Shown here: piece by piece, positions 26,956 to 33,390 of the stretch
How the letters are laid out: each line of letters begins with the position of its first letter
Position numbering within the stretch: position 1 is the first letter of the stretch
NCBI GenBank assembly: GCA_019359505.1
Contig: JAHHHD010000037.1
Location: 1-50,466 of the forward strand
DNA length: 50,466 nucleotides
Origin: Drouetiella hepatica Uher 2000/2452
GTDB lineage: Bacteria > Cyanobacteriota > Cyanobacteriia > Elainellales > Elainellaceae
Direction of reading: 5' to 3'
Made by a program: the position numbers and the translations under genes
The notes under the pieces: generated by a model
Seen by the model: the letters and a program-made list of their open reading frames with translations, nothing else
Database searches by the model: none
Told to the model about the DNA's origin: nothing

Positions 26956-27411
26956 ATGCCTCCCCTAGATCCTACAGATTGGTTCAGTACCCTAGCTCGA
27001 TTGAGCCTTGCCCTTTTTGTGGGTGGCTTGGTGGGGCTAGAGAGACAGATCGATCGCAAACCCGCAGGTCTGCGTACCCACATGCTCGTCAGCCTAGGAG
27101 CCTCTCTATTTGTGATGACAGGGCTGCAACTCAGCCCCAATGCTCTCGAAAACACCAGCCGCATCATTCAAGGCATCGTGTCTGGCATTGGCTTCTTAGG
27201 AGCCGGAGAAATTTTTGCAAAATCCAGAACCACTCCCGATGAGGTCAAAATCCAGGGACTCACCTCCGCAGCGGCAATCTGGGTATCGGCATCTTTGGGC
27301 GTGGCAGCGGGTTGTGGGCTGTGGTTTATGGCATTGAGTGGGGCGATCGCCACCATCTTTGTCTTACTGGTGATTAAACGCACCGAAAAGAAACTCGATC
27401 GCAATAGCTAA
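26956..27411 (+). CDS. MgtC/SapB-family membrane protein
   Basis: A 151-residue protein of four or five hydrophobic helices with the MgtC-family signatures GGLVGLERQ (about 22-30), RPAGLRTHMLVSLGASLF-type segment (about 36-53), GIGFLGAGEIF and VQGLTSAAAIWVSASLG-type region. MgtC proteins modulate P-type ATPases and ATP synthase under Mg limitation in other bacteria; the role in cyanobacteria is not established. It is the short SapB form and lacks the C-terminal ACT-like domain of full MgtC. The ATG at 26956 is chosen because the helix-1 region starts there, although the frame is open from a GTG at 26914. A palindromic gcatatatgc at about 26900 lies just upstream. Confidence 0.85.
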   Translation: MPPLDPTDWFSTLARLSLALFVGGLVGLERQIDRKPAGLRTHMLVSLGASLFVMTGLQLSPNALENTSRIIQGIVSGIGFLGAGEIFAKSRTTPDEVKIQGLTSAAAIWVSASLGVAAGCGLWFMALSGAIATIFVLLVIKRTEKKLDRNS

Positions 27412-27476
27412 CCTCAGTGGATCGCAAAGCTTACACTCGATCCCCCCAATCCCTTAAAAAGGAGGCTACAGAAATT

Positions 27477-28277
27477 TCACTTGAGTTCGAGAAACAAGTC
27501 TACCAGCGACAGCACAATTTCTACCACAATCAAGATCACCACATACCACTCCATCCGCAGGCCTGTATTGTGCTGAAGCAAATCCAGCACTGTTTCTGCC
27601 GTGCGCGAAATCAGATCTAGCTTGCGTTCTAGTACGGTGTGCCGCTCCCGAATTTCATATTCGTTTTCCAAGCGTGCATAGAGCCGCTCTAGGGCAGGAG
27701 AGTCCCATAGCAGCTCTGGCTTGTCAATAATTTCTACCCGCCCAACAATCTTGTGCTGAATCATCAGAGTTCTGCCGAGCTGTCGCAACAGCTCCTTCCC
27801 CCAGCGCTCGTCTCTGGCACTGCGTTGAAGGCTATCGGCAAAGGGTTCAATTTGGTCAAAGACTTTGGCGGTGCCACCTTCATAGTGAGCCAAAACAACA
27901 CTCTTACCCAGCACGTCAGCAACGATTTGGAACCGACTAATATCAAATTCTTGCAGCCAAATTGTGCCGTTCTCAATTCGCCCGCCAACGTTATCCTGCA
28001 TCAGAACGGCTTCCTCTGTCTCAGGCTTGGCAAATGGCTCAATTACTAACGGCTTTAGGTAAGACAGAAAAGAAGCCTCTTCAATCGGGTTTAGCCCAAA
28101 CAGGACAACGGCTCCGTATCGGAAAAGCACTGCACAACCCCGATCGCCCGCTTCTACCACCAGGGGCAGCGTTGCCAAATGAGCTGTCGTTTCCAGTGAT
28201 TTGAGATCTAGCCGCTCTCCCAAAAACAGAGCGCGACCCTTGACCATAGCTTTGTCGGTGAAGAGTAGTTTCTCCAT
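27477..28277 (-). CDS. RMD1/DUF155-family protein with C-terminal membrane helix
   Basis: A 266-residue protein of the RMD1 (DUF155) family, found from bacteria to yeast and mitochondria (RMND1). The N-terminal domain (about 15-170) has alternating strands including GCAVLFRYGAVVLFGL, which is typical. A helical region follows (DERWGKELLRQLGRTLMIQHKIVGRVEIIDKPELLWDSP in pieces, then coiled coil to about 235), and a single C-terminal helix WYVVILIVVEIVLSLVDLF anchors it. The eukaryotic relatives organise translation or sporulation membranes; the bacterial role is unknown. The ATG at 28277 starts MEKLLFTDKAM; the longer frame from a TTG at 28376 overlaps the upstream gene and is unlikely. Confidence 0.78.
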   Translation of the reverse strand: MEKLLFTDKAMVKGRALFLGERLDLKSLETTAHLATLPLVVEAGDRGCAVLFRYGAVVLFGLNPIEEASFLSYLKPLVIEPFAKPETEEAVLMQDNVGGRIENGTIWLQEFDISRFQIVADVLGKSVVLAHYEGGTAKVFDQIEPFADSLQRSARDERWGKELLRQLGRTLMIQHKIVGRVEIIDKPELLWDSPALERLYARLENEYEIRERHTVLERKLDLISRTAETVLDLLQHNTGLRMEWYVVILIVVEIVLSLVDLFLELK

Positions 28278-28368
28278 ACTCCGATTATGAACGGTCTTCT
28301 TCAGATAAAACAGTGCCTGGTGTGGCGAAAGACAAAGTAGACAGCAAAATGCAGTACGGACAGCGCTC

Positions 28369-28611
28369 TTATTCAATCGCCTCTGGTTTTTTGTTGGCTT
28401 CGGGCTGGTAGTAATCTTGGGCTTGAATGGTGCCTATTCGATCGCGATCCTGATTGATGCAGGCTGGAGTTTTGGCATACTGGCAAACCCTTGCCCAGAG
28501 AACGGCGCGGGTGCCCGGAGCACCAGTGGAAAATAGGACGCGATCGCCACCAATCATTTTGATGATTTTTACCTTGCAGGTAGGGCAGACCTGAACTCCG
28601 GCTTCTGTCAT
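28369..28611 (-). CDS. Small four-cysteine protein, possible zinc-binding fold
   Basis: An 80-residue protein with Cys9-X2-Cys12 (CPTC) and Cys43-X7-Cys51 that could form one zinc site, followed by a polar Lys/Glu/Pro tail. The centre (MIGGDRVLFSTGAPGTRAVLWARVCQY in two parts) looks like a conserved fold rather than chance. It ends 91 bases before the RMD1-family start, on the same strand, so the two are probably cotranscribed. I do not recognise a named family. The ATG at 28611 is the first in frame. Confidence 0.65.
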   Translation of the reverse strand: MTEAGVQVCPTCKVKIIKMIGGDRVLFSTGAPGTRAVLWARVCQYAKTPACINQDRDRIGTIQAQDYYQPEANKKPEAIE

Positions 28612-28930
28612 AGCACTCTCTCTTTTCTAGTACCGCTCTAAAGTCCAAACAGGGTAGATATTTTTTGAGAGCCGCGCTTCGCGCGGCTCTCAAAAAATAT
28701 CTACCTCACAATCAGTTTAAATGGGTATGCCTTTTTCTGAGTAATTGCTCAATCATGCTGGACAAAATCACGCTTTGCGACTCCCATATGAGTACGTAAT
28801 TCTCAGTAGTTTTTTTGGTTTTCAAGTAATCTTTGAATAAGACTATCTGCTAGCCCTTAGACGAAATTCTCATCTTTTAGCGTGATTTTGCCAGTGAGTA
28901 TACTGCTTTCAGACTTTCAAGACTAAAAAC
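28612..28930. other. Divergent intergenic region containing a long hairpin
   Basis: No gene is seen. It holds the 25-bp-arm hairpin at 28653-28705 and otherwise AT-rich sequence. It should contain promoters for the four-cysteine gene (minus) and the helical-repeat gene (plus). An isolated direct repeat caaaatcacgctttgcga/tagcgtgattttgcc-like inverted match occurs at about 28764-28781 and 28878-28893. Confidence 0.45.
28653..28705. repeat. Perfect 25-bp-arm hairpin in a divergent promoter region
   Basis: Arms 28653-28677 and 28681-28705 are exact reverse complements around loop ttc. The core is GAGAGCCGCGC-ttc-GCGCGGCTCTC with six Ts on the left and six As on the right within the stem. It lies between divergent genes and shares its design (GC core, three-base loop, T-left/A-right) with the palindromes at 18468 and 20986, although the arm sequences differ. 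Confidence 0.85.
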
Positions 28931-29071
28931 ATGAGTAATAACCAGGATGACTTAGGCGGTACGATTAGGCACTCTAGCCTAGAGAGCATCTATCATCCGT
29001 CTATGCCTGAAGCTTATGGTTCTCGCTACATCCATCCTCCCATCCCATGCCACTTCCTTCCTTTTCACTGA
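28931..29071 (+). other. Short overlapping frame that may be the displaced N-terminus of the helical-repeat gene
   Basis: An ATG at 28931 opens 46 codons (MSNNQDDLGGTIRHSS...) ending at TGA 29069-29071, in a different frame from the gene at 29016 that it overlaps. The peptide is polar and proline/histidine-rich, like a natural leader segment, and neither start has a strong ribosome binding site. It may be a leader peptide, an upstream part separated by a frameshift, or chance. Confidence 0.3.
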
Positions 29072-30326
29072 AGTGATAAGGGATCTAGCAAGCGACCCCA
29101 ATTCCCTCCGCATTAAGAAACTGCTTTTGTTTGCCTCTACACAAAATTGGGAAAATGATCTGCGCCAGCTAGAACAGATAGATTTTATAGATCTGGTGGG
29201 AAGCTTACTGGCGATCGCTCCCACGCTAGAACGGCTCCAGTCGCACATTCATGCTATTGCTGGCTCTCTCAATAAATCGGCTGAATATACTCTCGTAGCC
29301 AACACCATTATCAATCGCGTCAGTCGGCTGTATCTAGACTGTCCCGTAAGAGCGAGCGGACAAAAAGACTATGAAGCAGTCATACAAAGGCTGGCATGTG
29401 ACCCTGACTCCCTTCGAATCAAGAAACTCCTGGTTCTAGCCAGTAGAAATATCTGGGAGACTGACGTAAAGCGGCTTGACGATCTGACTTTTCTGGATCT
29501 AGTTCAAGAAATCTATAGCCTAATGCCTACCCTAGAGAGTCTTAAGGCAGTTCTAGACAACTTGGCTAAGACCTTGAGTAAGCAAGCTGAGTATGGCGCG
29601 ATCGCCGAGCGAGTTTGCCTCATCTTTCAGCCGCTTTATTCACCTAAACTGCCGCTAGCATCACAGGCGTATGAGCCGATAGAAATGACCTTGACAGAAG
29701 GCATGGAAGAATCATCCTTGATGCAACTACTCAGAGAGCCACCCATCGGGTCAGTTGAGTCAGCCATGCCGCCTGCTCAGGCAGCTGAATATGCTTACAT
29801 CCGACAGTCGTTGCTCCCCGACCTCTTTGATTTGCGGCTTAACATCATCCAATCTGCTAACCCTCTACGGGTGAAAATTCTCCTCTTTTCTCTACTGCAT
29901 GAAGTGTTTACACCCGGTGCTGAGCATGATTTACTGCTCAAAAATCATGAGCTAGATGACTTGTTGAATATCTTGCTGCAAACTCATAAACTTCTACATG
30001 AGCTGGAGTCGAGGCTGCTGAGTACCGCAAAATCACTCAAGGAGCCAAATGACTATATTCAGATTGCTCAGGTGATTGTGCGATCGCTTAAGCCTTTGTA
30101 TATTTATCTGCCACTCAAGGCAGTTGCCGCCTCCGTACCCAAAGATGAAAGCCCCACCAATATCATCAGCGTAGAGGCAGATCTCCCTGAAATAACGGAG
30201 CCAGATGCTGTGAAACCAGATGCTTTGAAACCAGATGCTCTGAAAGGCGATCGCTCCCTGCATGAGCAATCTGAGTACACCTGTCAGGTGCTGTCTTTCC
30301 CCATCTGCAAAGAGGTGAACTCATGA
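29016..30326 (+). CDS. Protein with three tandem helical repeats, coupled to a pentapeptide protein
   Basis: A 436-residue protein I cannot assign to a named family. It contains three related units of about 90 residues: 18-107, 118-209 and about 275-364. Units 1 and 2 share ASDPNSLRIKKLLLFAS versus ACDPDSLRIKKLLVLAS, then a short Asp/Leu motif (IDFIDLVG versus LTFLDLVQ), PTLE, and a closing SAEYT/QAEYG helix; unit 3 is more diverged (ANPLRVKILLFSLL, NDYIQIAQVIVRSLKPLY). All are predicted helical. The tail (396-410) is PDA-V/L-K three times from a 15-bp repeat. There is no signal peptide. Its stop overlaps the next start as ATGA (30323-30326), so the pentapeptide protein is translationally coupled, implying joint function. 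The start may lie further upstream (see the frame at 28931). Confidence 0.75.
   Translation: MVLATSILPSHATSFLFTEVIRDLASDPNSLRIKKLLLFASTQNWENDLRQLEQIDFIDLVGSLLAIAPTLERLQSHIHAIAGSLNKSAEYTLVANTIINRVSRLYLDCPVRASGQKDYEAVIQRLACDPDSLRIKKLLVLASRNIWETDVKRLDDLTFLDLVQEIYSLMPTLESLKAVLDNLAKTLSKQAEYGAIAERVCLIFQPLYSPKLPLASQAYEPIEMTLTEGMEESSLMQLLREPPIGSVESAMPPAQAAEYAYIRQSLLPDLFDLRLNIIQSANPLRVKILLFSLLHEVFTPGAEHDLLLKNHELDDLLNILLQTHKLLHELESRLLSTAKSLKEPNDYIQIAQVIVRSLKPLYIYLPLKAVAASVPKDESPTNIISVEADLPEITEPDAVKPDALKPDALKGDRSLHEQSEYTCQVLSFPICKEVNS
30201..30245 (+). repeat. 15-bp in-frame tandem repeat in the helical-repeat gene
   Basis: Three copies of ccagatgctNtgaaa (30201-30215, 30216-30230, 30231-30245), differing at one position, encode PDAVK, PDALK, PDALK in a probably disordered linker before the C-terminus. 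Confidence 0.9.
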
Positions 30327-31318
30327 TCAAGGTGAATGAACTGCTCAAGCGCTACAAAGCAGGTGAACTTAGCTTCTGCGGCGAAAACCTCACGGGAATC
30401 AATTTGGCTCATGCCGATCTCATTGGCATCAATTTGCAGGAATCAGATTTACACAGCGCTACTTTTGTCCTGGCGTACCTCAACCGAGCCAAACTGACCA
30501 AAGCTAACTTGATGGCAACTCGACTGGGGGGTGTCAATCTCAGCCAAGCCGATCTGGTTCGAGCTAATCTGCGGGATGCCGACCTACATGGAGCTATTCT
30601 TCAGGGAGCCGATCTGCGTAGCGCTGACCTAACCCTGGCTAACCTGCTAGATGCCAACCTCATTGACGCTGACTTACGCAATACCAATCTGAGTGGCGCT
30701 AACCTGACGGGAGCCTGCTTGCGAGGAGCAAATCTGCGGGAAGAAAATCGTAAATATGCAGCAAATTTGCGAGGAGCCACCTTGAGAAAAGCAGATTTAC
30801 GAGGGGCTAATCTGACGGGAGCCGACCTAGCACGGGTTGATTTGCGGGGTGCCAATCTCAGCGAGGCTACTTTACGAGGAGCCGATCTCAGCGGAGCCGA
30901 TCTGACGGAAGCTACGCTCAAAGCAACCACCCTGACGGAAGCTAATTTAGAACGGGCCGTCCTGCGGGGTGCAAATTTGATGAACGCTAGGCTAGAGCGT
31001 ACCAATTTGACGGAAGCTGACTTGGCTAGCGTCAACCTTCAAGGCGCAAACCTTGCTGATGCCAAGCTGATACGATCGCATTTGGCAAAAGCTAACCTGA
31101 CGCTTGCTCGCCTAAACCGAGCTGACCTCAGCCGCGCTAACCTCTGGGGAGCCACACTCCGCGATGCGCACCTAATTGAAGCCTATTTAGCGAGAGCAAT
31201 TCTCACCAACGCCGATCTCACAAATGCCAACCTGATGAGAGCAGAAATGAGCAGCGCCAACTTAACAGAGGCAATTTTGACAGGCGCAACCTTACCCGAC
31301 GGCAGAATTCACCAATAG
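30323..31318 (+). CDS. Pentapeptide-repeat protein
   Basis: A 331-residue protein made almost entirely of A(D/N)LXX pentapeptides from about residue 25 to 325, predicting a right-handed quadrilateral beta-helix several nanometres long. The first 20 residues (MIKVNELLKRYKAGELSF) form a capping helix common in cyanobacterial members. The register is broken once, around residues 139-148 (REENRKYAAN), which would make a loop or kink. There is no signal peptide, so it is cytoplasmic. Pentapeptide proteins of this type lack known enzymatic activity; some mimic DNA and some scaffold complexes. The start overlaps the previous stop by ATGA, so it is made with the helical-repeat protein and is a candidate binding partner. 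Confidence 0.9.
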   Translation: MIKVNELLKRYKAGELSFCGENLTGINLAHADLIGINLQESDLHSATFVLAYLNRAKLTKANLMATRLGGVNLSQADLVRANLRDADLHGAILQGADLRSADLTLANLLDANLIDADLRNTNLSGANLTGACLRGANLREENRKYAANLRGATLRKADLRGANLTGADLARVDLRGANLSEATLRGADLSGADLTEATLKATTLTEANLERAVLRGANLMNARLERTNLTEADLASVNLQGANLADAKLIRSHLAKANLTLARLNRADLSRANLWGATLRDAHLIEAYLARAILTNADLTNANLMRAEMSSANLTEAILTGATLPDGRIHQ

Positions 31319-31429
31319 GCTGAGCTATTCACTCAGCCGCAATCTATCCTAAATGTCCTAAGCAAACTGGCACAGCTACAAAACCTAAAGATAGGCTATC
31401 CTGATCTCTAGCTGCGCTGATTTGCTTCT

Positions 31430-31897
31430 ATGGTTTCTAGCCCTCAATCCATTCGGTCTACTCCTGGATTAACGTTAGGGAAACTGCGACGGGTTCACCA
31501 TATTGCTTTGCATGTTCAAGACATCAACGCCTCTCGCTGTTTCTATGGCAAGCTGTTAGGGCTACGTGAGCTGCAAGGCGACGAAGTACCCGAAACTCTA
31601 CGGCAAGCTTTTGAAGCTGGAGAAGTCGCCAACTTCATCACGCCCGATGGCACTATTCTGGATCTGTTCTGGAAACCCAACCTCACTCCGCCTCACCCCG
31701 ATCCAAATCAGGAGTTTACCCGCGCTGGGCACTTGGCGTTTGACATTGATCCTCAGTGGTTTGACCAGGCGGTGGATGTGCTGCACCAAAATGAAGTTGC
31801 GATCGCTCATGGCCCTGTGACTCGCCCCACGGGTCGCGGTGTCTATTTTTACGATCCAGATGGTTTTCTGGTAGAAATCCGCTGCGATCCGTCATAG
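31430..31897 (+). CDS. VOC (glyoxalase/dioxygenase-fold) protein
   Basis: A 155-residue metalloprotein-like fold of two beta-alpha-beta-beta-beta units. Residues 22-32 (VHHIALHVQDI) and 99-105 (AGHLAFD), together with E149 in LVEIRCDP, sit where VOC enzymes bind a divalent metal (candidate ligands H24, H101 and E149). RGVYFYDPDGF before the last strand is standard. The first 18 residues are a polar extension. It lies 112 bases after the pentapeptide gene and 61 before sipA on the same strand, but intergenic spacing suggests separate regulation. Reaction unknown; glyoxalase I is possible but usually shorter and better conserved. Confidence 0.82.
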   Translation: MVSSPQSIRSTPGLTLGKLRRVHHIALHVQDINASRCFYGKLLGLRELQGDEVPETLRQAFEAGEVANFITPDGTILDLFWKPNLTPPHPDPNQEFTRAGHLAFDIDPQWFDQAVDVLHQNEVAIAHGPVTRPTGRGVYFYDPDGFLVEIRCDPS

Positions 31898-31957
31898 GTT
31901 CAGAAGTTTCTTAAATTATCCCTCCCTATTTCCCCCTCCAATTCTCTTAACTCTCTC

Positions 31958-32182
31958 ATGACAGAAACCTCAGAATTTATGATTGGCGATCGCGTCCGGG
32001 TGAAATCTATTCCCCCCTATGTCAAAACCGCAGAACCTATGCCGATGATGCGTCCCTCCAACGTAATTCATCTGGGTGAGGAAGGAATTGTGATCGATCG
32101 TCGTCCGGGAGGATTCTGGGGAGTACGGTTTTCAAGAGGCATGTTTTTGATGGACAGCCAGTTTATTGAGGCGGCAGAGTAA
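31958..32182 (+). CDS. sipA: SipA, NblS-interacting protein (DUF3148)
   Basis: A 74-residue small beta-barrel (SH3-like) protein. The sequence IGDRVRVKSIPPYVKTAEPM near the N-terminus, then LGEEGIVIDRRPGGFWGVRF and a closing FLMDSQFIE, is the pattern I recall for cyanobacterial SipA/DUF3148. SipA of Synechococcus elongatus was identified as a protein that binds the ATPase domain of the kinase NblS and modulates its output. In this window nblS lies at 12341, about 17.6 kb away. The ATG at 31958 follows a pyrimidine-rich leader without a strong Shine-Dalgarno sequence. Confidence 0.8.
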   Translation: MTETSEFMIGDRVRVKSIPPYVKTAEPMPMMRPSNVIHLGEEGIVIDRRPGGFWGVRFSRGMFLMDSQFIEAAE

Positions 32183-32285
32183 AATCTAATCCTGACATTG
32201 CTTCTAGATGTTTTTGCGTAATGGCTTGTTGGGTAATGGTCTAAAGGAGTGAACGAAGGCGGATCGGATGGCTTCATTTCGTCAT

Positions 32286-33275
32286 TCAGCAACGCTTGCT
32301 TAGTTCATCCAAAATGCTTAGCTCATCCAAAATGCTTAGCTCATCCAAAATGCTTAGCTCACCCAGATCTCCATCTAGACGAGCAGAAATGCCCACAGGC
32401 AGGGCGGCATTCTCGCCATCGTGCCCAAATAGCAGACCTGAAACGACCGGGATGCCTAAACCGCCCAAACGATCGCGTAGCACTTCAGCAACGGTGAAAC
32501 TGGGAATATGGGCAGGCGGCTCACACTGACTAAATCGCCCTAGGGCAATCCCTCGCACGTCCTTAAGAGCGCCGCTCATACGCCACTGGGTTAACATGCG
32601 ATCGATCCGGTAGGGCGCTTCAGAAACATCTTCAAAGGCTAGAATCACGCCTGCTAAGTTGGGTTGAGCTGGAGTATTTAACAGGTGCGTTGCTACAGTG
32701 AGATTGGCGGGCAGCAGAATGCCCTCGGCTTTCCCTCCTCCCCAGCCCTCTCCCTTTAAAGGTGGTAGCGATCGCCCTTCTACCCAATCAAATAATCGCT
32801 GGAGTGACCATTCGGGTTCAGCGGCGATCGTCGTCAACAAAGGGGCGTGAACGCCAGAAATTCCCTGAATACTGAGGCTCCATAGCAGGCTTGTGATATC
32901 TGAAAAGCCAATCAGCCACTTAGGTTCAGTCGTTTTATAATCAGCGGATTCAGGTGCAGCCCACCGCCAATCTTCCAGAATTCTTGTGCCACCGTAACCG
33001 CCACGGGTACACAGGATACCCCGACAGTCCGGATCGGTGAGGGCATGGGCAAGCTGCGATCGCCTCTCTTCATCAGTTCCCGCCAAATAGCCCCAGCGCC
33101 GATCGTAACCCGGACTTATCTCAACTTGGTAGCCGCGCGATCGCCAAATTTTTACGCCCTCTTGAAATGCTTTTTGCTCTCGTAAAGCTCCGCTGGGCGC
33201 AATTACCCGCAGTAAATCCCCTGCCTGAAGCGGAGCAGGAACCCTTGCGGCGACTCGTACTTGAGCATCTTTCAA
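32286..33275 (-). CDS. ldcA: LD-carboxypeptidase (peptidase family S66)
   Basis: A 329-residue cytoplasmic enzyme that removes the terminal D-Ala from recycled murein tetrapeptides. Signatures: LRVIAPSGA near the N-terminus, CTRGGYGGTRIL (89-100), nucleophile S125 in GFSDIT, E215 in FEDVSE and H285 in LFGHDGENA, matching the S66 Ser-Glu-His triad. Two oddities: residues 169-184 (LPPLKGEGWGGGKAEG) look like an in-frame repeat-derived insert, and the last 20 residues are LSILDE repeated three times from an 18-bp tandem repeat. The start is TTG at 33275; a stop lies a few codons upstream in frame and no ATG or GTG fits. It has no cell-wall gene next to it. Confidence 0.9.
   Translation of the reverse strand: MKDAQVRVAARVPAPLQAGDLLRVIAPSGALREQKAFQEGVKIWRSRGYQVEISPGYDRRWGYLAGTDEERRSQLAHALTDPDCRGILCTRGGYGGTRILEDWRWAAPESADYKTTEPKWLIGFSDITSLLWSLSIQGISGVHAPLLTTIAAEPEWSLQRLFDWVEGRSLPPLKGEGWGGGKAEGILLPANLTVATHLLNTPAQPNLAGVILAFEDVSEAPYRIDRMLTQWRMSGALKDVRGIALGRFSQCEPPAHIPSFTVAEVLRDRLGGLGIPVVSGLLFGHDGENAALPVGISARLDGDLGELSILDELSILDELSILDELSKRC
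32305..32358. repeat. 18-bp tandem repeat at the 3' end of the LD-carboxypeptidase gene
   Basis: Three exact copies of tcatccaaaatgcttagc lie at 32305-32322, 32323-32340 and 32341-32358, flanked by partial copies. Read on the minus strand they encode LSILDE units at the C-terminus. Since 18 is a multiple of three, copy change alters tail length without shifting the frame. Confidence 0.95.
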
Positions 33276-33390
33276 AGCGTGCAGCAGCTAAGTGGACGCT
33301 TACGATTGTTCCGCATTTGGGAATCAGAAGCAACTGGTTTTGGAAAAACGGTTTCCCCTGCTACAAACCTTTCATGCTCTGAGGTAGGGG

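Noticed and set aside
30601-31035. 144-codon open frame antisense to the pentapeptide gene
   Set aside because: It mirrors the pentapeptide codon periodicity (Ser/Ala/Arg/Leu-rich); repeats in one strand keep the opposite strand open.
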